Source: Novosphingobium sp. (lineage in GTDB: Bacteria > Pseudomonadota > Alphaproteobacteria > Sphingomonadales > Sphingomonadaceae). Taken from it: DNA of 12,628 nucleotides. The notes beneath the pieces are model-generated. The model saw nothing but the letters and a program-made list of their open reading frames with translations, was not told where the DNA came from and made no database searches. The translations under genes were made by a program, and so were the position numbers. Of this stretch, positions 1-7,073 are shown in pieces. The stretch lies in NCBI GenBank assembly GCA_021299075.1, contig JAJTFU010000141.1, positions 1 to 12,628 on the forward strand. Reading direction: 5' to 3'. Numbering within the stretch: position 1 is the first letter of the stretch; every line of letters starts with the position of its first letter.

Positions 1-537
1 GAGGCACGTCTGGCAAGCAAGGATGGCCGGGGCGCGATGGCAGCGCTCCAGGCCATCGCGGACAGTCCGCAGGCCCGGCCGGAGGAGCTTGCCGTCATGG
101 CCCGTGCCGCCAAGGCGGCGGGGGATCCACGCGCTGCCGAATATGAAAAGCGGTCGAAGAGCCCGTCACCGCAAATGGTCGGCGGCGATCTGGCCGAGGC
201 CGATACCGCCATCCAGCGCGGCGATTGGGCCAAGGCGGCGATTGCCTATGACCGCATCCTGGCTGCAACCAAGGGCGGCAACGCCCTGGTGCTGAACAAC
301 ATGGCCTATGCCCAGTCGATGCTGGGCAACCACGACAAGGCTCGCGATTTCGCCGACCAGGCGCTCAAGCTTGCGCCTGACAATGCCTCGGTCCTCGATA
401 CGGCGGGCTGGGTGCGGTTCCGGGCCGGGCAGGACCTTGAAAATGCGAAACGCCTGCTCCGCCGTGCGGCAGAACAGGCGCCTCAGAACAAGACCATCCA
501 GCTGCACCTGGCCGAAGCCACGCGCAACGGCGGTTAA
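1..537 (+). CDS. TPR-repeat protein, C-terminal part (5' end outside window)
   Basis: The reading frame is open from base 1, so the gene starts upstream; the ATG at 37 is internal. The visible 178 codons are helical and Ala/Leu-rich. Two clear TPR units lie near the end: one around 'LNNMAYAQSMLGNHDKA' followed by 'ALKLAPDN', the next around 'LDTAGWVRFRAGQDLENA' followed by 'AAEQAPQN'. The pattern (N-x-A-Y/W, then A-x-x-L-x-P-x-N) is typical of TPR proteins that scaffold protein complexes. The stop at 535-537 is 3 bp from the stop of the convergent PEP-CTERM gene. Because of that neighbour, this may be the TPR protein of the exosortase/PEP-CTERM system (PrsT-like); that identity is inference, since no N-terminal signal or lipobox is visible here. 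The TPR assignment is firm, the role is not. Confidence 0.8.
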   Translation, partial: EARLASKDGRGAMAALQAIADSPQARPEELAVMARAAKAAGDPRAAEYEKRSKSPSPQMVGGDLAEADTAIQRGDWAKAAIAYDRILAATKGGNALVLNNMAYAQSMLGNHDKARDFADQALKLAPDNASVLDTAGWVRFRAGQDLENAKRLLRRAAEQAPQNKTIQLHLAEATRNGG

Positions 538-540
538 GGC

Positions 541-1257
541 TTAGGCCAGCGCGAGACGCTGTTGGCTGCGGTGGCGGCGGGCAAACGCCATACCGGCGAG
601 GGCCACGCCCAGCAGACCGACCATGCCCGGCTCAGGAACCGGCGTGCCGCCCGTGCTGGTGCTGCCACCGGTGCTGGTCAGGGTACCCGTGCCGCTGCCC
701 GAGGTGATGTTGCCAGCGCCGGTAATCGACTGATAGCGAACGAAGAAGTCGCTCAGCGTCAGCGAGGTCAGCGGCTGCGCGAAGTTGAGGGTGAAGCTGC
801 CGGTACCAGTCTGGCCATCGAACAACCCGCTGCTGCCGCCGCCAGCACAGCTATTTGTCGAAGCGTCCTTGAAGCAGACATCAACGCCGCCGATCCCGTT
901 GGGGTAGTTGCCGCCCAAGGTGGTATAGCTGAACGCGCCGGTTGAGCTGGCGCTCGAGATATTCGGGTCGGTGTTGAAGGCAAAGCCCGAGACGCGCGAA
1001 TTGACCGGATCGCTCGTCGTGTTGGTCAGGCTGTAATTGAAAGTGTAGCTGTTCGCCGTAACGCCAGTCAGGGTGAATGCAGCAGTCGAAGTCAGACCGC
1101 TGACCGTGGTCCCGCCCGAGTACCCGTTGAATGAGAAGTTGTAGGTCTGGCCAATATTGCCGGACCCCAGAGTGATCGCATCGGCCATGGCCGGGGCGCT
1201 GGCAAAGGCCAGGCTGGCGATGGCTGCCAACGATGAAATCTGACGGGCAATACGCAT
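541..1257 (-). CDS. PEP-CTERM sorting domain-containing secreted protein
   Basis: This 238-residue protein has a Sec-type signal peptide (MRIARQISSLAAIASLAFASAPAMA, cleavage likely after AMA). A low-complexity, Thr/Ser/Gly/Asn-rich beta-type body follows, and then a C-terminal sorting signal: VPEPG at about 207-211, a hydrophobic segment (MVGLLGVALAGMAFA) and a basic run (RRHR). That is the PEP-CTERM signal, recognised by an exosortase in the inner membrane. Two cysteines near the middle (VDVCFKDASTNSC) could form a disulfide. I chose the ATG at 1257 because AGGGGG lies 5 nt upstream; a TTG at 1272 in the same frame would add only MQGVS. The body resembles small PEP-CTERM proteins of sphingomonads, whose function is unknown to me. 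The tail after the basic run (SQQRLALA) is rather long. The gene converges on the TPR gene with no room for a terminator between them. Confidence 0.85.
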   Translation of the reverse strand: MRIARQISSLAAIASLAFASAPAMADAITLGSGNIGQTYNFSFNGYSGGTTVSGLTSTAAFTLTGVTANSYTFNYSLTNTTSDPVNSRVSGFAFNTDPNISSASSTGAFSYTTLGGNYPNGIGGVDVCFKDASTNSCAGGGSSGLFDGQTGTGSFTLNFAQPLTSLTLSDFFVRYQSITGAGNITSGSGTGTLTSTGGSTSTGGTPVPEPGMVGLLGVALAGMAFARRHRSQQRLALA

Positions 1258-1289
1258 GGAAACCCCCTGCAAACGAATGGTTGACGGTT

Positions 1290-1319
1290 AGTCTAGCAAT
1301 CGCCGTGCCAAATCAGCAA
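1290..1319 (-). promoter_or_regulatory. Possible promoter for the PEP-CTERM gene
   Basis: On the minus strand TTGCTG (1314-1319) is followed after 18 bp by TAGACT (1290-1295), giving a 5' leader of roughly 30 nt before the ATG at 1257. The match to the sigma-70 consensus is partial (TTG in the -35; T, A, A and T in the -10). The rest of the 132-bp gap between this gene and the SDR gene stop at 1390 shows only a weak GGTTT/AAACC inverted repeat near 1360-1376. Confidence 0.25.
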
Positions 1320-1389
1320 AGCAGGAGGCGTCAGTAGTTAACGGAGTATTCGAAGTGTTGGGTTTGTAAGCGAAACCGACAGATTCGGG

Positions 1390-2373
1390 CTAATCGTGCA
1401 CCGCTTTTATCCACGGGCCAAAGGGCGAATTACCCAGCCAGTTAACCTGCGTTTCCGCCGCGACGCGGTTGATCGCTTCCTGCGGCTTCGCCCCCGGATG
1501 GACTGCGCGGCGTAAGGGCCGGCGGCCTGCGGGAAGGGCCGCAATTTCCGCAATGGCGCGCGGCACGTCGAGCACATCGGCATTGCGTCCGCCGCCGGTC
1601 TCGGTCCCCATGCGCGCAACCAGATCGGCGTAGCCTTTGGCCCGTTCTGGATCGATCCGGGCCTTCAGTTCCTGGTTGTAGCGGTTCCGGTTTGACCAGA
1701 CCTTGGTCGGATAGCCGCCAGGCTGGATGATGCAGACCTCAACCCCGTGCGGGGCCAGTTCATAGGCAAGCTGCTCACTCAGCGCCTCGAGCGCGAACTT
1801 GGTCGCCGAGTAAGGTCCGCCAGAGGGGACGATGACCCGGCCGAGCTGTGAAGAGATGTTGACGATCAGGCCCGACTTTCGCGCCCGCATCGCCGGCAGA
1901 GTCGCCCGCTGGACACGTTGAACGCCCAGCACATTGGTATCGAAGGCCAGCTGCATGGCAGCCATATCCTGCACCTCGATCGGACCAGACTGCCCGATTC
2001 CGGCATTGTTGATCACTACATCGAGTGCCCCGCCGGCCAGCCGTTCAGCCTCGCGCACGGTCTTGAGCACCTGGTCGTCCTTGGTGACATCGAGTGGCAG
2101 GATCGTGATGTCCAGCTGCTCGGCCTTGGCCGTCGCGGCGAGCTCGGCAGCTTCGGGGCGCGGCAAATTGCGCATCGTTGCGAACACCTTGGCTCCGAGC
2201 CGGGCATAGAGCAGCGCGCCAGCATGGCCGAAGCCGGAAGAGCCGCCTGTCACCAGAAACGACTTGCCTTTAAGGGAGGCGGGAGCCTCGCTTGCGCCAG
2301 CTTTGCTGGTAGCGATTGCTGCGGCGGAGGCTGCCGAAGCTGCGATCAGGTCACGGCGGGTCAGCTTGGTCAT
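1390..2373 (-). CDS. SDR-family NAD(P)-dependent oxidoreductase with Tat-like leader
   Basis: The product is 327 residues, a classical short-chain dehydrogenase/reductase. The cofactor loop TGGSSGFG is at 42-49, NNAG at 122-125, the catalytic serine in NISSQ (174-175), and the YSATK active-site motif gives Tyr188 and Lys192. The N-terminus reads MTKLTRRDLIAASAASAAAIA, with a twin-arginine 'TRRDLI' before an alanine-rich hydrophobic run, which looks like a Tat export signal. A folded, cofactor-loaded enzyme would be a plausible Tat substrate, as with glucose-fructose oxidoreductase of Zymomonas. I chose the ATG at 2373 because GAGGAG lies 6 nt upstream; the in-frame ATGs at 2397 and 2400 place that ribosome site inside the gene and push the RR pair inward. 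The substrate cannot be told from sequence. The gene follows the P-loop gene by 58 bp on the same strand and may be co-transcribed. Confidence 0.88.
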   Translation of the reverse strand: MTKLTRRDLIAASAASAAAIATSKAGASEAPASLKGKSFLVTGGSSGFGHAGALLYARLGAKVFATMRNLPRPEAAELAATAKAEQLDITILPLDVTKDDQVLKTVREAERLAGGALDVVINNAGIGQSGPIEVQDMAAMQLAFDTNVLGVQRVQRATLPAMRARKSGLIVNISSQLGRVIVPSGGPYSATKFALEALSEQLAYELAPHGVEVCIIQPGGYPTKVWSNRNRYNQELKARIDPERAKGYADLVARMGTETGGGRNADVLDVPRAIAEIAALPAGRRPLRRAVHPGAKPQEAINRVAAETQVNWLGNSPFGPWIKAVHD

Positions 2374-2431
2374 GGTCTGCTCCTCTAGCCCATCCATCAC
2401 CTAGGTACCGCAGCCGCGGCTCACTTCAAGC

Positions 2432-2932
2432 CTAGGATAAAGTCCCTTGCCAGGCTGCCGTCGCAGCGGGCGAGGTGAAGCGGTGCACGGTCCCGCCGAA
2501 TTCGCCTAGCGCCGCGGCATTGCGATGTTGCCATGCGCTGCGGAAGTTGAGCACGTAGAGCAGGAACTCTAGGTTGAGGTTCTCCGGGCAATCCTCGGTC
2601 ATGTCGGGCCGCGCTGTGCCGCGGTACATCCACCAGCGCTTGAAAACCCGGCCCAGGCAAAGCCAGGTCGGATAGTCGAGCCAGACGACCGTATCGGCGC
2701 GGGCAATCCGCATCGGCAGGCTCGAGCCATAATTGCCATCGATGATCCAGCGCTCGCCCGCCAGCACCTCGGCCAGTTCGGCGCGGGCTTCGTCCCGGTC
2801 GCGCTCGACCCAGCCCGGCAGCCAGAACAGCTTGTCGAGGTGGAACAGCGGCAGTCCGGTACGCGCGGCCAGCTCATGCGACAGGGTGGTCTTGCCCGCG
2901 CCCGGCGAGCCGATGACCAGAATCCGCTGCAT
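2432..2932 (-). CDS. Small P-loop kinase-like NTPase (topology-modulation/adenylate-kinase-like)
   Basis: The 166-residue product begins MQRILVIGSPGAGKTTLS. The Walker A loop GSPGAGKTT is followed by an LDKLFW segment and the WIIDGNYGSS stretch, and then by WLDYPTWLCLGRVFKRW. This layout fits the small P-loop proteins annotated as 'topology modulation protein' (FlaR-like) or adenylate-kinase-like NTPases, which probably phosphorylate a small molecule; the true substrate is unknown. The start chosen is the ATG at 2932, five bases after the pth stop, with AGGA about 9 nt upstream inside the pth end. A TTG at 2941 would overlap the pth stop and is less likely. The tight spacing implies translation coupled to pth in one transcript. 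Confidence 0.82.
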   Translation of the reverse strand: MQRILVIGSPGAGKTTLSHELAARTGLPLFHLDKLFWLPGWVERDRDEARAELAEVLAGERWIIDGNYGSSLPMRIARADTVVWLDYPTWLCLGRVFKRWWMYRGTARPDMTEDCPENLNLEFLLYVLNFRSAWQHRNAAALGEFGGTVHRFTSPAATAAWQGTLS

Positions 2933-2937
2933 GGCGC

Positions 2938-3507
2938 TCAATCCTGCAACCGCAGGGCCAGATCACTCATGAAACGGGTGTCCTCGCTCTTGGCCAACCA
3001 TTCAGCCTCGGCTGCAATTGCGCCGAGCATGGCCGCCAGATTATCCTGTTCGGACTTGGCATAGTTACCGAGGACATGACTCGTTACCCGATCCTTGTGT
3101 CCCGGATGCCCTATCCCGATCCGGACGCGACGAAAATCCGGTCCGAGGTACTGGTCGATCGAGCGCAAGCCGTTGTGGCCGGCAAGGCCGCCGCCCTGTC
3201 GGACCTTGACCTTGAACGGGGTCAGGTCGAGCTCGTCATGGAACACGGTCAGGGCTTCAACGCCCAGCTTGTAGAACCGCAGCGCCTCGCTCACCGAACG
3301 GCCGCTTTCGTTCATGAAGGTGGCGGGCTTCAGCAGCAGGATCTTCTGCCCCCCGATCCGTCCTTCACGCAGCCAACCCTGGAACTTCTTGCCCTCGGGG
3401 CCAAAGCCGTGGACCTCGGCAATGGTGTCGAGCGCCATGAAGCCGACATTGTGCCGGTGCAGGGCATATTGCGGACCCGGATTGCCTAGACCGACCCAGA
3501 GCTGCAC
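2938..3507 (-). CDS. pth: Peptidyl-tRNA hydrolase
   Basis: The enzyme cleaves the ester bond of peptidyl-tRNAs that drop off ribosomes and so recycles tRNA in the cytoplasm. The 189-residue length is normal for bacterial Pth. Family signatures are all present: VGLGNPG at the N-terminus (Asn9), catalytic His19 in 'HRHNVGF', KPATFMN (Asn66), the HDELD segment (Asp91) and GGGLAGHNGLRS (Asn112). The start is a GTG at 3507, with GGAG about 9 nt upstream; the product begins MQLWVGLGNPG, so no earlier start is needed. It lies downstream of rplY, a common arrangement in alphaproteobacteria, but is separated from it by two strong hairpins that may lower its transcription relative to rplY. Confidence 0.97.
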   Translation of the reverse strand: MQLWVGLGNPGPQYALHRHNVGFMALDTIAEVHGFGPEGKKFQGWLREGRIGGQKILLLKPATFMNESGRSVSEALRFYKLGVEALTVFHDELDLTPFKVKVRQGGGLAGHNGLRSIDQYLGPDFRRVRIGIGHPGHKDRVTSHVLGNYAKSEQDNLAAMLGAIAAEAEWLAKSEDTRFMSDLALRLQD

Positions 3508-3526
3508 GCGCTTTCTCCAAAACGAA

Positions 3527-3552
3527 GCCGGGCCGCATCGCTGCGGCCCGGC
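3527..3552 (-). terminator. Strong hairpin just upstream of pth (attenuator/terminator-like)
   Basis: GCCGGGCCGCA (3527-3537) and TGCGGCCCGGC (3542-3552) form a perfect 11-bp stem with a 4-nt loop. On the minus strand the stem is followed by TTCGTTTT, a short T-rich tract, about 20-25 nt before the pth GTG. This could end or attenuate rplY transcription before pth. The T-tract is interrupted, so termination may be partial. Confidence 0.6.
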
Positions 3553-3558
3553 CTGTGT

Positions 3559-3577
3559 GGGGCAGCAATGCTGCCCC
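3559..3577 (-). terminator. Second hairpin after rplY
   Basis: GGGGCAGC (3559-3566) and GCTGCCCC (3570-3577) form a perfect 8-bp stem with a 3-nt loop, starting 16 nt after the rplY stop codon. No T-tract follows directly; the larger hairpin at 3527-3552 comes next. It may protect the rplY mRNA 3' end or act with its neighbour as a tandem terminator. Confidence 0.45.
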
Positions 3578-3593
3578 GGTCAACCTGAAGGAC

Positions 3594-4190
3594 TTAGGAA
3601 GCCGCTTCGGTCTTCGCGTTATCGCCTTCTTCGCTGCGCAGGCCCGAAGGAGCAACGATGGTGGCGATGGTGTCGTCGCGATCGGCATGGGCGGCGGTGA
3701 CGCCTGCCGGCAGCTTCACGTCATGAAGATGGATCGAGGCGCCAACGTCGAGCCCGGTGACGTCGATCACGATTTCGTCCGGGATGTTGTCGGGCGCGCA
3801 AACCACGTCAAGGTCGTGCAGCACGATGTTGAGGACGCCGCCACGCTTGAGGCCCGGCGAGGCATCTTCGTTGTCGAAGACCACCGGCACGTTCACGTGG
3901 ACCTTGTGGTCCTTCGAAACGCGCAGGAAATCAGCATGAACCGGACGATCGGTGACGGGGTGGAAGGCAACGTCCTTGGGGAGCGTGAGCACGGTCTTGC
4001 CGCCAACTTCAACTTCGACAATCGAGTTGAAGAAGTGGCCGGTGCCAAGCTGCTTGCGGAGCAGCTTCTCTTCGACGTGGATCGCCAGGGGCTCTTCATT
4101 GCCACCATAGACGACGGCGGGGACGCGGCCTTCACGACGCAGGGCACGGGAGGCTCCCTTGCCTGCCCGTTCGCGCGTCTCGTCGCTCAT
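3594..4190 (-). CDS. rplY: 50S ribosomal protein bL25 (general stress protein Ctc form)
   Basis: The product is 198 residues, the long two-domain form of bL25 that binds 5S rRNA on the large ribosomal subunit. The N-terminal 5S-binding domain carries 'GKGASRALRREGRVPAVVYG', followed by 'FFNSIVEVEV' and 'RPVHADFLRV'. The C-terminal TL5/CTC beta domain follows, with 'GVLNIVLHDLDVVCAPDNIP' and a 'VTGLDVGASIHLHDVKLP' segment. The end is charged and flexible. I chose the ATG at 4190, with AAAGG about 8 nt upstream; a TTG at 4205 would only prefix MKGNA. It leads the rplY-pth-kinase-SDR run. The 108 bp before it to the GumN-like gene probably hold its promoter. Confidence 0.96.
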   Translation of the reverse strand: MSDETRERAGKGASRALRREGRVPAVVYGGNEEPLAIHVEEKLLRKQLGTGHFFNSIVEVEVGGKTVLTLPKDVAFHPVTDRPVHADFLRVSKDHKVHVNVPVVFDNEDASPGLKRGGVLNIVLHDLDVVCAPDNIPDEIVIDVTGLDVGASIHLHDVKLPAGVTAAHADRDDTIATIVAPSGLRSEEGDNAKTEAAS

Positions 4191-4267
4191 TGCATTGCCT
4201 TTCAAAACTCTGGATTACACAACTTCTCCGTCACGCCTCCAGGGATGACCATGACGGGAAGCGCGGG

Positions 4268-4296
4268 CCGTTAGCGTCAATGGGGCGGAAATGCAA
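4268..4296 (-). promoter_or_regulatory. Weak candidate promoter for rplY
   Basis: On the minus strand TTGCAT (4291-4296) and TAACGG (4268-4273) are 17 bp apart. The -35 is fair and the -10 matches poorly. The leader to the rplY ATG would be about 70 nt. Offered only as the best match in the gap. Confidence 0.18.
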
Positions 4297-4298
4297 GG

Positions 4299-5165
4299 CT
4301 ACTGAAGCCGAGTGACCTTGTAACCCTGCGCTTCAAGCTGCGCGACCAGGCCATCGCGGCCCACCAGGTGCAAGCTGCCAACCGCCACCAGCGGCTTTTC
4401 ACCACGCTTCAGCATGGGCACAAGCTGCTCCATCCAGACCCGATTGCGGCGGACAAGTAGGGCCTCGCGCAGTTCAGAATCGGCCAGCAGCCCCTGGTGA
4501 TCGAGCGCCGCCAGTTCCGCGATATCGCCGCGCAGCCAGGCCTGTTGCAGCCGCCGCCCGTCTTCCCGGGCTGTGGCGGCAGAGCGGATCACGGCAGAGA
4601 GCATGTCGCGTTGCTCGGCTTCGGGCAGGGTATCGAAGATGGCAAGCTGGCGCTCAGCCCCTTCGAACTCGGCCAGCGGCTTGCCCTTCATTTCGTTGAG
4701 GACCAACCGGTCAGCGCCATTGCCGCTGTCATCGCCGCTGCGGGCCGATACAGCCTGCCCGAGTGCGAGGGCGGCAGCCCAAGTATCCATCTGGTTGAAA
4801 CGATCCGGCGAGATCTTGGCCTCGCTCATCAGCCTAGTCAGCGCGGCGCGGTCCGCTTCGCCGGTGCGGGCAACAATCGGCGGTGCCGCTGCGACAGCCG
4901 AGAGCTTGTGAAAAGCCAGGGCGGTGCGCTGGTCATCCTCCAGCGCCGCAACTTCAACCACCAGCTTGCTGGCTTCGCTGGTCGCGCGATCAAAGGCCGG
5001 GCTGTCGAGGCTGATTGGGCTGGGCAGCGCATGGATCGTACCGAGCAGCCAGGCCCGCTCGCCATTGGGTCCGTCCACCTGCCACAACGCGGGCCGCGCA
5101 TCTTCCTTTTGCTGGCACGCTGCCAGCAGCAGCGCGAGCAGCGCGGCAATGATCCTATTGGACAC
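4299..5165 (-). CDS. TraB/GumN-family lipoprotein-like protein (copy 1)
   Basis: The 288-residue product belongs to the TraB/GumN (Tiki-like) family, whose bacterial members are extracytoplasmic and thought to be metal-dependent peptidases. The two family hallmarks are GTIH at 42-45 (His45) near the start and GSLHLVG at 263-269 (His266) near the end. The N-terminus MSNRIIAALLALLLAAC is a short lipoprotein signal; LAAC with Cys17 is a good lipobox, so the protein is probably membrane-anchored. The start is a GTG at 5165, inside the last codons of the upstream paralogue (11-bp overlap), which suggests translational coupling; no strong ribosome site is seen. The biological substrate is unknown. 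Its tandem neighbour has the same architecture but a different export signal. Confidence 0.88.
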   Translation of the reverse strand: MSNRIIAALLALLLAACQQKEDARPALWQVDGPNGERAWLLGTIHALPSPISLDSPAFDRATSEASKLVVEVAALEDDQRTALAFHKLSAVAAAPPIVARTGEADRAALTRLMSEAKISPDRFNQMDTWAAALALGQAVSARSGDDSGNGADRLVLNEMKGKPLAEFEGAERQLAIFDTLPEAEQRDMLSAVIRSAATAREDGRRLQQAWLRGDIAELAALDHQGLLADSELREALLVRRNRVWMEQLVPMLKRGEKPLVAVGSLHLVGRDGLVAQLEAQGYKVTRLQ

Positions 5166-6063
5166 GGGCGGACTTCACCCCCAGCACGGCAAGCTGATCC
5201 TGGACCGAGCCCTTGCCGCCGAGGTGACCGGCGCCAACGGCGACGAAAGCCGTTCCGGGCCGCGCCAGCCGTGCTTTGACCCACTGCGCCCAGGCCTTGT
5301 TGCGGTTGGTAAGCAGGGCCGCGACCATGGCGGGGTCATCCTGTTCGGCATTCATCAAGCTGGCCAGCTTCGCCGCATCGCCAATCCGCCAGGCTTCGAC
5401 CATCTCGCCAACGTCCTTGTCGATCTCGGGCAGGGCGGCGATCACTTCGAACAGGTAGCGGCGCTGGACCTTGGCCGGGAAGGCATCGAACAGCCCGAGC
5501 TGGTAGTCCAGCGTTTCCAGCCCCAGGCGCGGCCGCCCCAAGGCTGCATTGCGGGCAGCCAGGTCCGTTTCGACGCCGTTGGCCAGCGAATAGCCCTTGC
5601 GCTGGAGCGGCAGGGTGGAAAGCACCACGGCAGCGTACCACGGCTTGAACCGGTCAAAGGCCGCGGGCGGCAAGCCAAAGTCGACCAGCGTCTTTTCAAA
5701 CAGCGCGCGCTGTTTGGGCGACATCTGGCCGCGCTGGCTCTGATCGGCCGGCAGGATGCCGCGCTTGAGCAAGACCGCCTGGCTGGTTTCCGGGTCAACC
5801 TCGGGGATCTCGGTCACCAGCTCGCCAGCCCGCGAAAAGGCATCGGCCAGCGGCCCCTTGAACCAGTCCAGGCCCTGCGGCAGCAGGTGGATCGTGCCGA
5901 ACAGGTAGATCGTGGTGTCCTCGTCTGCCACCTTCCACAGCGCTGGGTGAATATCGTCGACAACAGGCACGGCGACCACGGGTTGCTCGGCCGGCAAGGA
6001 TTGCTGGGCCGGAGCGGCAGTGGCGAGGAGCAGGGCAAAGGGGCTGAGCAGGCGTGCGATCAT
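5155..6063 (-). CDS. TraB/GumN-family secreted protein (copy 2)
   Basis: The 302-residue product begins MIARLLSPFALLLATAAPAQQ, a Sec signal peptide with likely cleavage after APA and no lipobox Cys. GTIH (56-59, His59) is followed by LLPQGLDWFKGPL, and GAGHLGG (277-283, His280) lies near the C-terminus, the two conserved ends of the TraB/GumN fold. I chose the ATG at 6063: the frame stays open further upstream (to 6159), but only this start puts the signal peptide at the N-terminus, and the extension would run across the divergent region toward glyQ. It overlaps copy 1 by 11 bp and is clearly a diverged duplicate. Function beyond envelope-located putative peptidase is not known. Confidence 0.88.
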   Translation of the reverse strand: MIARLLSPFALLLATAAPAQQSLPAEQPVVAVPVVDDIHPALWKVADEDTTIYLFGTIHLLPQGLDWFKGPLADAFSRAGELVTEIPEVDPETSQAVLLKRGILPADQSQRGQMSPKQRALFEKTLVDFGLPPAAFDRFKPWYAAVVLSTLPLQRKGYSLANGVETDLAARNAALGRPRLGLETLDYQLGLFDAFPAKVQRRYLFEVIAALPEIDKDVGEMVEAWRIGDAAKLASLMNAEQDDPAMVAALLTNRNKAWAQWVKARLARPGTAFVAVGAGHLGGKGSVQDQLAVLGVKSARVQ

Positions 6064-6066
6064 CGC

Positions 6067-6080
6067 TGCGCTATAGCGCA
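6067..6080. promoter_or_regulatory. 14-bp perfect palindrome in the glyQ/GumN divergent region
   Basis: TGCGCTATAGCGCA is a perfect palindrome ending 3 bp before the GumN copy 2 start codon. Its centre CTATAG gives a TATAGC -10-like box on either strand. On the minus strand this would produce a very short leader. It could be a protein-binding site overlapping the promoter. The remaining 90 bp to glyQ include TTGACC at about 6140 but no convincing -10 after it. Confidence 0.35.
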
Positions 6081-6170
6081 AGAACCCGGCGCGTCGATGA
6101 ACGATCACGCTTAGCGGAACCTTGCCTCGCCGGTTGACCCGAAACGGACCATCCGCCAAAGGCCTCGGCC

Positions 6171-7073
6171 ATGTCGGACAACACTCGCCCGCTTTCGTTC
6201 CAGGAGATGATCCTGCGCCTCCACGCGTTCTGGAGCGCGCAAGGCTGCCTGATTCTGCAGCCCTATGACATGCGCATGGGTGCAGGCACCTTTCACCCCG
6301 CCACCACGCTGCGCGCGCTGGGCCCGGAGCCTTGGAAGGCCGCCTACGTCCAGCCGAGCCGCCGGCCGACCGATGGCCGCTATGGCGAGAACCCGAACCG
6401 GCTGCAGCACTATTACCAGTATCAGGTGATCCTGAAGCCGAACCCGGAAAACCTGCAGGAACTCTACCTGCAGTCGTTGGCCGAAATCGGCGTCGATCCG
6501 TTGGCGCACGACATCCGCTTTGTCGAGGATGACTGGGAAAGCCCCACGCTGGGCGCCTGGGGCCTGGGCTGGGAAGTCTGGTGCGACGGGATGGAAGTGA
6601 CCCAGTTTACCTATTTCCAGCAGGTCGGCGGGTTCGATTGTAAGCCAGTAGCGGGTGAGCTGACCTATGGGCTCGAGCGCCTGGCCATGTACATCCAGGG
6701 CGTCGACAACGTCTATGACCTGGCCTTCAACGCCGAAGGCGTGAGCTATGGCGACGTGTTCCTGAAGAACGAGCAGGAGCACTCCAAATACAATTTCGAG
6801 GTGGCTGACACCGAACAGCTATTCAAGGGGTTCCAGCACGCCGAGGCCGAATGCCAGCGCTGCATTGCGGCGCAGGTGCCTTTGGCCGCCTATGACCAGG
6901 CGATCGAGGCGAGCCACCTGTTCAACCTGCTCCAGGCGCGCGGCGTAATCTCGGTCCAGGAACGCGCCAGCTACATCGGCCGCGTCCGCGATCTCGCCAA
7001 GGGCTCGTGCCAGGCCTGGATCGAAAAGAACAAGGCCGAATGGGAAGCGAAGTACCCGGGGTGGACCGTATGA
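6171..7073 (+). CDS. glyQ: Glycyl-tRNA synthetase alpha subunit
   Basis: This is the catalytic subunit of the bacterial alpha2beta2 glycyl-tRNA synthetase, which activates glycine with ATP and charges tRNA-Gly in the cytoplasm. The 300-residue product is full length. It shows FQEMILRLHAFWSAQGC at the start, the class II motif 2 region with PSRRPTDGRYGENPNR (62-77) and LQHYYQYQV, the EVTQFTYFQQVGG stretch, and motif 3 in GELTYGLERLAMY. The ATG at 6171 is preceded by AAAGG. The TGA stop overlaps the glyS start as ATGA, so the two subunits are translationally coupled and made in step. Confidence 0.98.
   Translation: MSDNTRPLSFQEMILRLHAFWSAQGCLILQPYDMRMGAGTFHPATTLRALGPEPWKAAYVQPSRRPTDGRYGENPNRLQHYYQYQVILKPNPENLQELYLQSLAEIGVDPLAHDIRFVEDDWESPTLGAWGLGWEVWCDGMEVTQFTYFQQVGGFDCKPVAGELTYGLERLAMYIQGVDNVYDLAFNAEGVSYGDVFLKNEQEHSKYNFEVADTEQLFKGFQHAEAECQRCIAAQVPLAAYDQAIEASHLFNLLQARGVISVQERASYIGRVRDLAKGSCQAWIEKNKAEWEAKYPGWTV

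Noticed and set aside
2374..2436. Short palindromes ACCTAGGT, AGCCGCGGCT and CCTAGG between the P-loop and SDR genes
   Set aside because: They are 6-10 bp, unpaired with each other as arms of a useful stem, and not near a promoter-like sequence; probably chance.
4191..4235. Possible 10-codon leader peptide (GTG ACG GAG ... TGA) just before rplY
   Set aside because: GGAGG is only about 1 nt from the GTG, too close for initiation, and no paired attenuator stems are seen.
3555..4274. Plus-strand open frame opposite rplY
   Set aside because: It mirrors the full rplY gene, whose protein matches the bL25 family throughout; the mirror product resembles nothing.
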